A stretch of DNA of 64,000 bases. Source: Thermohalobaculum sp964576075 (lineage in GTDB: Bacteria > Pseudomonadota > Alphaproteobacteria > Rhodobacterales > Rhodobacteraceae). The DNA lies in NCBI GenBank assembly GCA_964576075.1, contig CAZNTX010000004.1, forward strand, positions 1 through 64,000. Reading direction: 5' to 3'. The translations under genes and the position numbers were made by a program. Below the pieces are notes generated by a model that saw only the letters and a program-made list of their open reading frames with translations, was not told the origin of the DNA and ran no database searches. Positions 24,665 to 32,378 of the stretch are shown here, one piece after another; the first letter of the stretch is position 1; each line of letters starts with the position of its first letter.

Positions 24665-25722
24665 GCGGGGACCGCGGGGGCCGCGCGCTCGGCGAAGGCG
24701 GGGACCACCTCCTCGCAGAAGAGCTCGAGCGAGCGGCGCTGCTCGGCATGGCCGAGGCCCATGCTCGCATAATAGATGAAGGCGTCGACGCCGAGCGCCT
24801 CGTAGGCGCGGAGCTTCTCCACCGCCTGCCTCGGGCTGCCGAAGAGCAGGTTCTCCTCGAGCATCGCCGGGTCGTATTGCTCGCGCCCCTCGAGCTGCTC
24901 GAGCGGGATCTGCTTCGGAAAGCCGTTCTCCACATCGCCCAGGTTGCGGAACAGGTTCTCGAACTGCCCGAGCGCCCGGCGGATCGCGTCGAGCGCCGCC
25001 TGCCGGCCGGGCGCGCTGTCGTAGAGCGCGGTGTGGCGCATCATCGCGAAGCGGGGGCGCGGGCGCCCGGGCGCGGCGGCGCAGGCGGCGTCGAAATGGC
25101 TCTTGTAGAGCTCGGCCTCGGCGAAGGGGCGGGTGAGCGGCCAGGACATCACGTTGCACCCCTCGGCCACCGCATAGGCGAAGGAGGCGGGCCGGCGCGC
25201 GGCGATCCAGATCGGCACCTGCGGCTGCAAGGGCTTCGGCACCGAGGTCGCGGCCGGGAAGGACCAGCGCGCGCCGTCATGCGCGGTGTCCCCCGCCCAG
25301 AGCGCGCGCAGCACGGGCAGGAGCTCCTCCACATAGCCCCAGCCGTCGGACTGCTTCAGCCCCGGGCGCATGCGGTCGAACTCGCGCTGATAGGCGCCCG
25401 AGCCGATGCCGAGCTCGAGCCGCCCCCCGGAGATCAGATCGAGGAACGCCGCCTCGCCCGCGAGCCGGATCGGGTGCCAATAGGGCGCGGAGACCACCGC
25501 CGTGCCGAGGCGGATGCGCTCGGTCTCCCCCGCCCACCAGGTGAGGATCTGCAAGGGGTTGGGCGCGATCGTCATCTCGAGCGCATGGTGCTCGGCCGCC
25601 CAGACGGTCTCGAAGCCGCCGCGCTCGGCCATGCGCACCATGTCGAGCGTGTGCCGCGCGACCTCGGGCATCCCGAGGCTCGGGTCGATCCGCTCCAGAT
25701 TGATGGCGAGATGGAACTTCAT
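24661..25722 (-). CDS. LLM-class flavin-dependent oxidoreductase (luciferase-like)
   Basis: A 353-residue bacterial-luciferase-like flavoprotein: MAERGGFETVWAAEHHALEM, the RIRLGTAVVSAPYWHPIRLAGEAAFLDL segment split by the usual variation, and LELGIGSGAYQREFDRM. Such enzymes use reduced FMN and oxygen to hydroxylate or cleave small molecules. GAGGAG precedes the ATG at 25722. It sits between the aldehyde dehydrogenase and hydrolase genes, which suggests an oxygenase step that yields an ester, lactone or aldehyde. Confidence 0.88.
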   Translation of the reverse strand: MKFHLAINLERIDPSLGMPEVARHTLDMVRMAERGGFETVWAAEHHALEMTIAPNPLQILTWWAGETERIRLGTAVVSAPYWHPIRLAGEAAFLDLISGGRLELGIGSGAYQREFDRMRPGLKQSDGWGYVEELLPVLRALWAGDTAHDGARWSFPAATSVPKPLQPQVPIWIAARRPASFAYAVAEGCNVMSWPLTRPFAEAELYKSHFDAACAAAPGRPRPRFAMMRHTALYDSAPGRQAALDAIRRALGQFENLFRNLGDVENGFPKQIPLEQLEGREQYDPAMLEENLLFGSPRQAVEKLRAYEALGVDAFIYYASMGLGHAEQRRSLELFCEEVVPAFAERAAPAVPA

Positions 25723-25736
25723 CGCGGTCTCCTCTC

Positions 25737-27218
25737 TCAGCGCGCGCCGAAGGGGTTGGCGATCGGCGCGTCGGCGGTGTTGATCCAGACGGTTTTCGGC
25801 CGCGTGTAGTCGTGGAGCGCCTGGAAGCCGCTCTCCCGGCCGTGGCCCGAGGTCTTCTCGCCGCCGAAGGGCGCGACGGGCGAGATCACGCGGTAGGTGT
25901 TGACCCAGACGATGCCGGCCCGGAGCGCCGCCGCGACCCGGTGCTGGCGCGCCCCGTCGCGGGTGAAGACGCCGGCCGCGAGGCCGTGGCGGGTGTCGTT
26001 GGCGAGCCGGATCGCCTCGGCCTCCGTCTCGAAGCGCAAGACCGAGAGCACGGGGCCGAAGAGCTCGGTGTCGACGACGGCGAGATCCTGGCGCGGGCAG
26101 TCGAGGATCGTCGGGCGGTAGTAGAGCCCGGAGAGCCCCTCCGGCCGGGCCCCGCCGGCGACGAGGCGCGCGCCCTCCGCCTGCGCCTCGGCCACCGCGC
26201 GCTCGACATTGGCGAGCTGCGCCGGGGTGCAGAGGGGGCCCATCTCGGTCGCCTCCTCGAGCGGGTCGCCGATCCGGATGCCGTCTGCCACCGCCTTCAG
26301 CCGCTCGAGCACGGCCTCCGCGATGCCCGCCTGCAGATAGAGGCGCGAGCCCGCGACGCAGCTCTGCCCCGTGGCCGCGAAGATCCCGGCGACCGCGGCA
26401 TTGACCGCGCTCTCCAGATCGGCGTCGTCGAAGACGAGGATCGGCGACTTGCCGCCGAGCTCGAGCGTGAGCTCCGCGAAATTCTCCGCCGTGTTGCGCA
26501 CGACGTGGCGCGCCGCCTCCGGCCCCCCGGTGAAGGCGACCTTGGCGACGAGGGGATGGGAGGTCAGCGCCCGCCCGCAGGGCTCGCCGAACCCCGTCAG
26601 GATGTTGACCACCCCGGGCGGGATGTCCGCCTCCTCGACCAGGCGGGCGAAGTCCAGCATCGCCGCGGAGGCGTGCTCGGAGGCCTTCAGCACGATCGCG
26701 TTCCCCGCCGCGAGCGCCGGCGCGATCTTCACCGCGGAGAGGAAGAGCTGGGAGTTCCAGGGCACGACGCCGGCCACCACCCCCACCGGCTCGCGCCGGG
26801 TGAAGACGAAGAGGTCCGGCTTGTCGATGGGCAGCGTCTCGCCCGCGATCTTGTCGGCCGCGCCGGCATAGAAGTGGAAGAACTCGGCGATATAGGCGGC
26901 CTGAAAGCGCGTCTCCTTCAGCATCTTGCCGGTGTCGATCGTCTCGACCCGGCCGAGCGCCTCGGACCGCTCGGCGAGCAGATCGCCGAGGCGGCGCAGG
27001 CGGCGGCCCCGCTCGGTCGGCGTCATCCGCGCCCAGGGGCCCTCGCGCATCGCCCGGTCGGCGGCGCGCACGGCGCGGTCCACATCGGCCTCCCCCGCCT
27101 CCGCGACGCGCGCCCAGACCCGGCCGGTCGCGGGGGTCACGCTGTCGAACCAGCGGCCCTCGGCCCCCTCGACCCACTCGCCGTCGATCAGCATCCGGTA
27201 TGCGGGCAGCGCGTCCAC
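25737..27218 (-). CDS. NAD(P)-dependent aldehyde dehydrogenase (betaine-aldehyde type)
   Basis: A 493-residue aldehyde dehydrogenase. The cofactor site is GVVPWNSQL and FTGGPEAARHV, the base is the Glu of LELGGKSP, and the nucleophile is Cys287 in TGQSCVAGS. The pattern FFHFYAGAADKIAGETLP is typical of the betaine-aldehyde/gamma-aminobutyraldehyde subgroup. It heads the five-gene operon and is divergent from a LysR gene over a dyad-rich gap, so it is probably induced by the pathway substrate. Confidence 0.92.
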   Translation of the reverse strand: MDALPAYRMLIDGEWVEGAEGRWFDSVTPATGRVWARVAEAGEADVDRAVRAADRAMREGPWARMTPTERGRRLRRLGDLLAERSEALGRVETIDTGKMLKETRFQAAYIAEFFHFYAGAADKIAGETLPIDKPDLFVFTRREPVGVVAGVVPWNSQLFLSAVKIAPALAAGNAIVLKASEHASAAMLDFARLVEEADIPPGVVNILTGFGEPCGRALTSHPLVAKVAFTGGPEAARHVVRNTAENFAELTLELGGKSPILVFDDADLESAVNAAVAGIFAATGQSCVAGSRLYLQAGIAEAVLERLKAVADGIRIGDPLEEATEMGPLCTPAQLANVERAVAEAQAEGARLVAGGARPEGLSGLYYRPTILDCPRQDLAVVDTELFGPVLSVLRFETEAEAIRLANDTRHGLAAGVFTRDGARQHRVAAALRAGIVWVNTYRVISPVAPFGGEKTSGHGRESGFQALHDYTRPKTVWINTADAPIANPFGAR

Positions 27219-27270
27219 TTTCGGCCTCCGTGCGGGATCGTCCTGCGACAGAGAGTGTCAGAGCCCTTGA

Positions 27271-27317
27271 TATCCGCAAAACGAATTGTTTTTCAGGATA
27301 AGTTCGGATTTTCCGAA
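27271..27317. promoter_or_regulatory. Dyad-rich operator region between the aldehyde dehydrogenase operon and LysR
   Basis: This AT-rich island in GC-rich DNA has three nested dyads: TATCC (27271-27275) with GGATA (27296-27300); AAAAC (27278-27282) with GTTTT (27288-27292); and TTCGGA-TTT-TCCGAA (27303-27317). The layout fits LysR binding sites that control both divergent genes. Confidence 0.55.
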
Positions 27318-27327
27318 TTGAGGCCCC

Positions 27328-28179
27328 ATGCAGCTCGCGACCCTCCGCACCTTCCTCGCCATCGTCGAAACGGGCAGCCTCGTGCGCGCCTCGGCCCGGC
27401 TGAACGTCACGCAATCGACCGTCACGGCCCGGCTGAAATCGCTCGAGGCGGAGCTCGGGCAGACGCTCCTCGTCCGGCAGAAATCCGGGGTGGCGCTCAC
27501 GCCCGCCGGCTACAAGTTCCAGCGCTACGCCGAGGCGATGACCGAGCTCTGGCAGCAGGCCCGGCGCGAGACCTCGCTGCCCGACGGGATCGAGGCGGTG
27601 CTCAATCTCGGCTGCCAGGGCGATCTCTGGCGCTCCCACGGCGCGCCGCTCGCCGCCGCGATCCGCCGCCGCCAGCCGGCGACGGCGCTGACCGCCTGGC
27701 CCGCCGATCCGCGCGAGCTCGAAGGCTGGCTCGCCACGGGCCTGATCGACGCCGCCCTCACCTACCGGCGCACCGCGCGGGAGGGGCAGAGCCTCACCCC
27801 CCTGCCCGCCGAGCGGCTCCTCCTCGTCAGCACCCGGGCCGACGCGCCGGTCCGCTTCGATCCGGGCTACATCTATGTGGATCACGGCGAGGAGTTCGGC
27901 CGGCGCCACGCCGCCGCCTATGCCGACGCTGCGAGCCCGGCGACGCGCCTCGGCAGCCCGGCCTGGGCGCTCGATCTGATGCTCGCGACCGGCGGCTCGG
28001 CCTATCTGCCCGCGCGCCTCGCGGCCCCCCATCTCGCCGCCGGGCGGCTCCACGCCATCGCGGGCGCGCCGGAGTTCCGCCGCCCGGTCTATCTCGCGAC
28101 CAACGACGCCGCCGCCGCGGGCTGGCCCTGGCTCGCCCCCCTCGTCGCGGAGCTATTCGGCCCGGCGGCTCACTCGTAG
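27328..28179 (+). CDS. LysR-family transcriptional regulator of the divergent catabolic operon
   Basis: A 283-residue LysR regulator. The N-terminal winged helix has TFLAIVETGSLVRASARL and NVTQSTVTARLKSLEAELG. The effector domain is somewhat short but continuous to the C-terminus. GAGG lies before the ATG at 27328. Divergent position to the aldehyde dehydrogenase operon suggests it controls that operon in response to its substrate. Its end overlaps the end of the DUF3299 gene on the other strand by 10 bases. Confidence 0.88.
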   Translation: MQLATLRTFLAIVETGSLVRASARLNVTQSTVTARLKSLEAELGQTLLVRQKSGVALTPAGYKFQRYAEAMTELWQQARRETSLPDGIEAVLNLGCQGDLWRSHGAPLAAAIRRRQPATALTAWPADPRELEGWLATGLIDAALTYRRTAREGQSLTPLPAERLLLVSTRADAPVRFDPGYIYVDHGEEFGRRHAAAYADAASPATRLGSPAWALDLMLATGGSAYLPARLAAPHLAAGRLHAIAGAPEFRRPVYLATNDAAAAGWPWLAPLVAELFGPAAHS

Positions 28180-28667
28180 GGCTCGACCCGCTCGGCCTCG
28201 ATCACATAGCCGATCTCGGCGAGCTCCGTCGCCACCGCCATGGTGGACATCTCCCCGGTCACCGTCACCGGCTCGAAGAAGCCCTCGACGACATAGGGCG
28301 TCTCCGCGGTCACATAGACGATCTGGTTGGGCGGCGGCGGGGGGACATGGATGCAGGCGCCGACATAGGGCACGAGGAGGAAGGTCGAGACCCCTTCGCC
28401 CGCGAAGTCGAGCGGCACGACGAAGCCCGGGATGCGCACCGTCTTGCCGTTGTAGTCCGTCGTCACCCGGCCGCCGGTGTCCTGGTCGAAGGGCGTGGAG
28501 AGCTCGCCATGCTCGATGATGCCGAGGCGGCGGACCCGGTCCATCGTCTCGCCCCCGTCCTCGGGGACGAGATCGGTCCATTCGAGGTCGATCGGATCGG
28601 CGGCGGCCGCGGGCAGCCCGGGAAGCGCGAGCGCGAGGGCGGCGAGGACGGCGCGGGCAGGTCTCAT
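28170..28667 (-). CDS. DUF3299 periplasmic protein of the zinc-uptake operon
   Basis: A 165-residue exported protein with a signal peptide (AVLAALALALPGLPAAAA). The motif VRIPGFVVPLDFAGEGVSTFLLVPYVGACIHVPPPPPNQ is the DUF3299 signature, with a Cys-x-His pair that could bind metal. GGAGAG supports the ATG at 28667; an ATG at 28679 overlapping the permease stop is the alternative. It is the last gene of the zrg-like operon; DUF3299 genes often sit next to DUF2796/ABC sets, so a part in zinc handling is inferred. Confidence 0.8.
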   Translation of the reverse strand: MRPARAVLAALALALPGLPAAAADPIDLEWTDLVPEDGGETMDRVRRLGIIEHGELSTPFDQDTGGRVTTDYNGKTVRIPGFVVPLDFAGEGVSTFLLVPYVGACIHVPPPPPNQIVYVTAETPYVVEGFFEPVTVTGEMSTMAVATELAEIGYVIEAERVEPYE

Positions 28668-28678
28668 CGGTCTCTCCA

Positions 28679-29932
28679 TCAGAGGCGGACGGTCATCCCG
28701 TCGGCGAGCGAAAGGCGGTAGGCGCGGATCGCGGGCAGGAGGGCGACCGCCACACCCGCGAGCACCACCCCGCCGAGAAGCGCGAGCTCGCGCCCGCTCG
28801 GCGGCCCGATGGGAATGTAGAGCCCATAGGCCGCGTCGAGAAGCGGCTGCGCGAGAAGAAGTCCGCCATAGAGAAGCGCGAGCCCCCCGAGCGCGCCGGC
28901 GAGGGCGACGAAGCCCGCCTCGGTCAAGAGCAGCGCCACCACCACCCGCGGCCGCGCGCCCACCGCCCGCAGGATCGCCATCTCGCGCCGCCGCTCCCCG
29001 AGCGAGGCGAGGATCATGGTCGCGAGCCCGATGAGCGCCGCCACCACCACCATCGCGCTGACGCCCGCGAGCGCCGTCTCCGCGACGCCCACGATCCCCC
29101 AGAGCTCGGCCAGGGCGACGCCCGGCAGGACCGCGAGGAGCGGCTCCTCGGGATACTCGTTGATCGCCCGCTGCAGGCGGAAGACGGCGAGCTTGGAGTT
29201 GACGCCCACGAGCGCCGCGGTCACCGCCTGCGGCTCCAGATCCATCGCGCGCAGCGCCTCGGCGGAGGTCGTCCGCGTCGGGTCGCGCGCCCCGCCGCGC
29301 CAGTCCACATGGATCGCCTCGATCGCCTCGAGGCTGACATGGACGGTGCGGTCAACCGGCGTGCCCGTCTTCTCCAGGATGCCGGAGATGCGGAAGGGGG
29401 CGTTCTCGTGCTCGACGAAGGAGGATATGCCGTGCGCCACCACGATCTCGTCGCCCAGGCTGTAGCCGAGGGCGCTGGCGACATCCGCCCCCACCACCGC
29501 GTCGAAGAGATCGTCGAAGCGCGCCCCCACGGCGAAGGCGAGCGCGCGCCCGCCGCGATATTCGTAGCGGTCGAAATACTCCGCCGTGGTGCCGAGCACG
29601 CGGAAGCCGCGATGGCTGTCGCCGAGGGAGAGCGGCACGATCCAGTCCACACCGGGCATCGCCGCGATGTCCTCGTAGCTCTCCCAGGTGACGTTGTTGG
29701 TCGCGTTGCCGATGCGGAAGACCGAATAGAGCAGGAGCTGCACGGAACCCGAGCGCGCGCCGACGATGAGATCGACGCCCGAGACCGTGTCCGCGAAGCT
29801 CGCCTTCGCGCCGGTGCGGATCTTCTCCACCCCGAGGAAGAGCGCGACCGAGAGGGCGGTGGCGAAGACGGTCAGCGCCACGGTCCCCCACCGGTTGGCG
29901 AGGGAGGCGAGGGCGAGGCGGACGAGGATCAC
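28679..29932 (-). CDS. ABC transporter permease (MacB/FtsX type), zinc-uptake operon
   Basis: A 417-residue inner-membrane protein with one N-terminal transmembrane helix (ALTVFATALSVALFLGV), a large periplasmic MacB_PCD domain, and three C-terminal helices (VSAMVVVAALIGLATMIL, AGALGGLALLYGG, LLGGVVLAGVAVALLP). The conserved ERRREMAILRAVGARPR motif is the coupling helix that contacts the ATPase. It overlaps the ATPase gene by 4 bases (ATGA). Permeases of this type usually drive mechanical work in the periplasm and not simple import. Confidence 0.88.
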   Translation of the reverse strand: MILVRLALASLANRWGTVALTVFATALSVALFLGVEKIRTGAKASFADTVSGVDLIVGARSGSVQLLLYSVFRIGNATNNVTWESYEDIAAMPGVDWIVPLSLGDSHRGFRVLGTTAEYFDRYEYRGGRALAFAVGARFDDLFDAVVGADVASALGYSLGDEIVVAHGISSFVEHENAPFRISGILEKTGTPVDRTVHVSLEAIEAIHVDWRGGARDPTRTTSAEALRAMDLEPQAVTAALVGVNSKLAVFRLQRAINEYPEEPLLAVLPGVALAELWGIVGVAETALAGVSAMVVVAALIGLATMILASLGERRREMAILRAVGARPRVVVALLLTEAGFVALAGALGGLALLYGGLLLAQPLLDAAYGLYIPIGPPSGRELALLGGVVLAGVAVALLPAIRAYRLSLADGMTVRL

Positions 29933-30645
29933 GCCGCCTCCCCCCGCGAGATGCGGGCGATCTCGTCGAGCCGGACGGTGCGGTCGAAGCGCCCGGCGAG
30001 GCGCTCGTCGTGGCTGACCATCAGAAGGCTCGCCCCCGCGGCCTCGGTCTGGGCGAAGAGGAGATCGAGGAAGGCGCCCTGGGTGGCCGTGTCGAGCGCG
30101 GAGGTCGGCTCGTCGGCGACGACGATCTCCGGCCCCCCGATCAGCGCGCGTGCGACCGCGACGCGCTGCTGCTGGCCGACGGAGAGGCCCGAGGCGGTGG
30201 CGGCGCGGATCGTCTCGGCCGGCAGGCCGAGGGCGGCGAGCAGCCGCTCGGCCTCCGCGCGCGGGCGCCGCCCGAGCCGCGCCGCCCGCCCCGGGGCGAA
30301 GGCGAGGGGCAGGAGCACGTTGTCGAGCGGGCTCGCATAGCCGAGCAGGTTGAACATCTGGAAGATCACGCCGATGCGCTCGGCCCGCACCCGATCGCGC
30401 GCCGGGCCCGGCAGCGCCGAGAACGGCTGCCCGAGGAGGCGGACCTCCCCGGCATCCGGCTCGGCGATGCCGCAGAGGAGGGCGAGGAAGGTCGACTTCC
30501 CCGAGCCAGAGGGGCCGACGAGAAAGACCCGCTCGCCGCGGGCGAGGCGGAAGGCGTCGACCGCGATCTCGAAGCGCGCCCGCCCGGGCCAGGCGAAGCG
30601 CAGCCCCTCGACCGCGAGCGCCGGCGCCTCAGAGGAGTCCGCCAA
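29929..30645 (-). CDS. ABC transporter ATP-binding protein, zinc-uptake operon
   Basis: A 238-residue ATPase of the LolD/MacB type. Walker A is VGPSGSGKST, the signature is LSVGQQQRVAVARAL, Walker B is IVVADEPTSALD, and the switch histidine is in MVSHDERL. It starts 17 bases inside the end of the upstream His-rich gene and overlaps the permease gene by 4 bases, so all are translated as one unit. Confidence 0.92.
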   Translation of the reverse strand: MADSSEAPALAVEGLRFAWPGRARFEIAVDAFRLARGERVFLVGPSGSGKSTFLALLCGIAEPDAGEVRLLGQPFSALPGPARDRVRAERIGVIFQMFNLLGYASPLDNVLLPLAFAPGRAARLGRRPRAEAERLLAALGLPAETIRAATASGLSVGQQQRVAVARALIGGPEIVVADEPTSALDTATQGAFLDLLFAQTEAAGASLLMVSHDERLAGRFDRTVRLDEIARISRGEAA

Positions 30646-31357
30646 GATCGAGGACCGGGTCGTCGCGCTCGACCTCGTAGCCCGCGCTGCCGGCCTCGGA
30701 GATCATCTGCACGGCGACCTCCCGGGCATTGGGGAAGGCGTCGAAGAAGGCGAAGCGCAGGCTGTCGATCGCGGCGGGATCGGCACAGGCGATGGCGTAG
30801 GTGGCCCGGAACTCGGAATGGCCGCCATGCGCCTCGCCATGGGCGTGTTCGTCGCCGTGCGCCTCGCCATGGGCGTGCTCGTCGCCGTGCTCCTCGCCAT
30901 GGGCGTGCTCGTCGCCGTGCTCCTCGCTGTGGGCGTGCTCGTCGCCGTGCGCCTCGCCGTGGGCGTGCTCGTCGCCGTGCTCCTCGCCGTGGGCGTGCTC
31001 GTCGCCGTGCTCCTCGCCGTGGGCGTGCTCGTCGCCGTCGGCGTCCTCGAAGACGAGGGCGACGCGGGCGTCGGTGGCGGTGCAGCCGGCGGCGTCGGGC
31101 AGGACGAAGAGGGACAGCGGCTGGCCGAGCGTCTCCTTGGCGGCGGCGACGGCGGCTTCCTCCTCCTCGGAGGCGGGGGCGTATTCGAAGCCGACGATAT
31201 CGGCCCCCGGGGCGCGCAGCTCCATCGCGACGACGCTGCCCTCGACCGCGATGTCGAGACGGCTCTGCCCATGCTCGTGGGCGCCGAGGCCGCGCTCGGA
31301 TCCGGCGAGGGCGGGGGGCGCGAGGAGGAGGGCGACGGCGAGAAGGGATCGGGTCAT
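30629..31357 (-). CDS. ZrgA-like (DUF2796) zinc-binding periplasmic protein with His-rich repeats
   Basis: A 242-residue exported protein. After the signal peptide, AHEHGQSRLDIAVEGSVVAMEL is the DUF2796 start. Residues 108-177 hold seven tandem copies of a ten-residue unit, GDEHAH(G/S)E(E/A)H, giving about 21 histidines. The C-terminal domain (YAIACADPAAIDSLRFAFFDAFP) completes the family fold. In Vibrio cholerae ZrgA belongs to a zinc uptake system; the same gene order (DUF2796, ATPase, permease, DUF3299) is seen here. GGAGTG precedes the ATG. A Zur-box-like dyad lies upstream, so induction at low zinc is expected. Confidence 0.88.
   Translation of the reverse strand: MTRSLLAVALLLAPPALAGSERGLGAHEHGQSRLDIAVEGSVVAMELRAPGADIVGFEYAPASEEEEAAVAAAKETLGQPLSLFVLPDAAGCTATDARVALVFEDADGDEHAHGEEHGDEHAHGEEHGDEHAHGEAHGDEHAHSEEHGDEHAHGEEHGDEHAHGEAHGDEHAHGEAHGGHSEFRATYAIACADPAAIDSLRFAFFDAFPNAREVAVQMISEAGSAGYEVERDDPVLDLGGLL
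30827..31036 (-). repeat. Seven tandem 30-bp repeats encoding the His-rich segment
   Basis: Seven 30-base units in frame, differing mostly at GAG/GCG and GGC/AGC codons, encode GDEHAHGEEH-type decapeptides. High identity between units suggests recent expansion and possible length variation between strains. This is coding DNA, not a CRISPR array. Confidence 0.9.
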
Positions 31358-31404
31358 GGCAATCACTCCGAAGCTGGGTCGGGTTCGGTCTAGCCGCTCC
31401 TTGC

Positions 31405-31425
31405 GAGCGTTACAAGATAACATTT
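31405..31425. promoter_or_regulatory. Zur-box-like operator between zrgA and zur
   Basis: On the minus strand the site reads AAATGTTATCTTGTAACG. Its core GTTAT-CTT-GTAAC (31409-31421) is a near-perfect dyad of the form expected for the zinc repressor Zur (GTTAT-n-ATAAC). It lies about 50 bases before the zrgA start and 70 before zur, so it could control both. Confidence 0.65.
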
Positions 31426-31492
31426 CATGACCCGCGCTTGCCCGCCTCTCGCCGGCCCGCTAGGAGAGGATGATGCGAGACGAGGCCCCGCG

Positions 31493-31984
31493 ATGAGCAC
31501 CGACGAGACCCCGGAGGTCTTCGCCCCCCACGACCATGCGGGCTGCGTCGACCGGGTGCGCGCCGCGGTGGAGGCCGACTGCGCCGCCCGCGGGCTCAAG
31601 CTCACGCCCCTGCGCCGCCGGGTGCTCGAGATCCTGCTCGAGGCGCATCGCGCGGTCGGCGCCTACGACGTGCTCGCCCGGCTGCAGGCGGAGGGGCTCG
31701 GCTCGCAGCCGCCGGTGGCCTATCGCGCGCTCGATTTCCTGGTCTCGAACGGCTTCGCCCACAAGATCCAGCGGATGAACGCCTTCGTCGCCTGCATCCA
31801 TCCGGGCGAGCGGCACAGCCCGGCCTTCCTGATCTGCCGCGCCTGCCGGGTGGTGATGGAGACGCGCCTCGCCGCCGCCCGCGCCGCCGTCGCCGCCGAG
31901 GCCGCCGAGGCGGGCTTCAAGATCGAGCGGCTGGTGCTGGAGGCCGAGGGGCTCTGCCCCGCCTGCCGGGAGGGGCAAGCCTGA
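31493..31984 (+). CDS. zur: Fur-family zinc uptake regulator
   Basis: A 163-residue Fur-family repressor of the Zur type. A winged-helix domain (LKLTPLRRRVLEILLEAHRAVGAYDVLARL split over helices) is followed by a dimer domain with HPGERHSPAFLICRACRVV and LCPACREGQA; the two CxxC pairs form the structural zinc site. Zur represses zinc-uptake genes when zinc is ample. It is divergent from the zrg-like operon with a Zur-box-like dyad between. The start at 31493 follows GAGG; the open frame further upstream overlaps the operator. Confidence 0.9.
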   Translation: MSTDETPEVFAPHDHAGCVDRVRAAVEADCAARGLKLTPLRRRVLEILLEAHRAVGAYDVLARLQAEGLGSQPPVAYRALDFLVSNGFAHKIQRMNAFVACIHPGERHSPAFLICRACRVVMETRLAAARAAVAAEAAEAGFKIERLVLEAEGLCPACREGQA

Positions 31985-31987
31985 GGC

Positions 31988-32293
31988 TCAGTCCTCCGGC
32001 TCGGTGGTGAAGCGCAGCGGGAAGCCGTTGGCGCGGCCGGCCTCGGTCCCCTCCTCCGCCTTCGTCTGGGCGACCTCGCGGGTATAGACCGCGACGACGC
32101 AGACCCCCTTGATATGGGCGGTGATCATCACCCGGTGCGCCTGCTCGTCGGTCAGCCGGAACACCTTGCGCAGCACGGTGACGACGAACTCCCGCGGGGT
32201 GAAATCGTCGTTCAGCAGGATCACCTTGTAGAGCTTCGGGCGCTGGGTCTTGGTGGCCGCCTTGGGTTTCGCCTCGAGGTCGGTGTCGCTCAT
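31988..32293 (-). CDS. clpS: ATP-dependent Clp protease adaptor protein
   Basis: A 101-residue adaptor that hands N-degron proteins to ClpAP. The core matches ClpS closely: YKVILLNDDFTPREFVVTVL is the substrate-pocket region with the NDD loop, followed by AHRVMITAHIKGVCVVAVYTREVAQTK. GAGGCG precedes the ATG. The usual neighbour clpA is not in view. Convergent with zur; the two stop codons lie three bases apart. Confidence 0.96.
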   Translation of the reverse strand: MSDTDLEAKPKAATKTQRPKLYKVILLNDDFTPREFVVTVLRKVFRLTDEQAHRVMITAHIKGVCVVAVYTREVAQTKAEEGTEAGRANGFPLRFTTEPED

Positions 32294-32311
32294 CGCCTCA
32301 GCCCCACGGGA

Positions 32312-32342
32312 TGCGCCCGGGCGGGGGTGCCGCCCGGGCGCA
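32312..32342 (-). terminator. Stem-loop between the rhodanese gene and clpS
   Basis: A perfect 13-bp GC stem (TGCGCCCGGGCGG and CCGCCCGGGCGCA) with a 5-base loop follows the rhodanese gene by about 37 bases on the minus strand. It is a likely factor-independent pause or terminator despite the lack of a T-tract. Confidence 0.55.
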
Positions 32343-32378
32343 GTCTAGCGCATCGGAGGGGCGGGAGGCGAGCCCCGC

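Noticed and set aside
30827..31036. CRISPR-like regular repeats.
   Set aside because: Repeats are contiguous, have no spacers, keep a reading frame and encode a His-rich peptide; no cas genes are present.
30801..31430. A repetitive Cys/Ser/Ala-rich plus-strand frame.
   Set aside because: It is the antisense of the His-rich repeat gene and has no ribosome site or domain.
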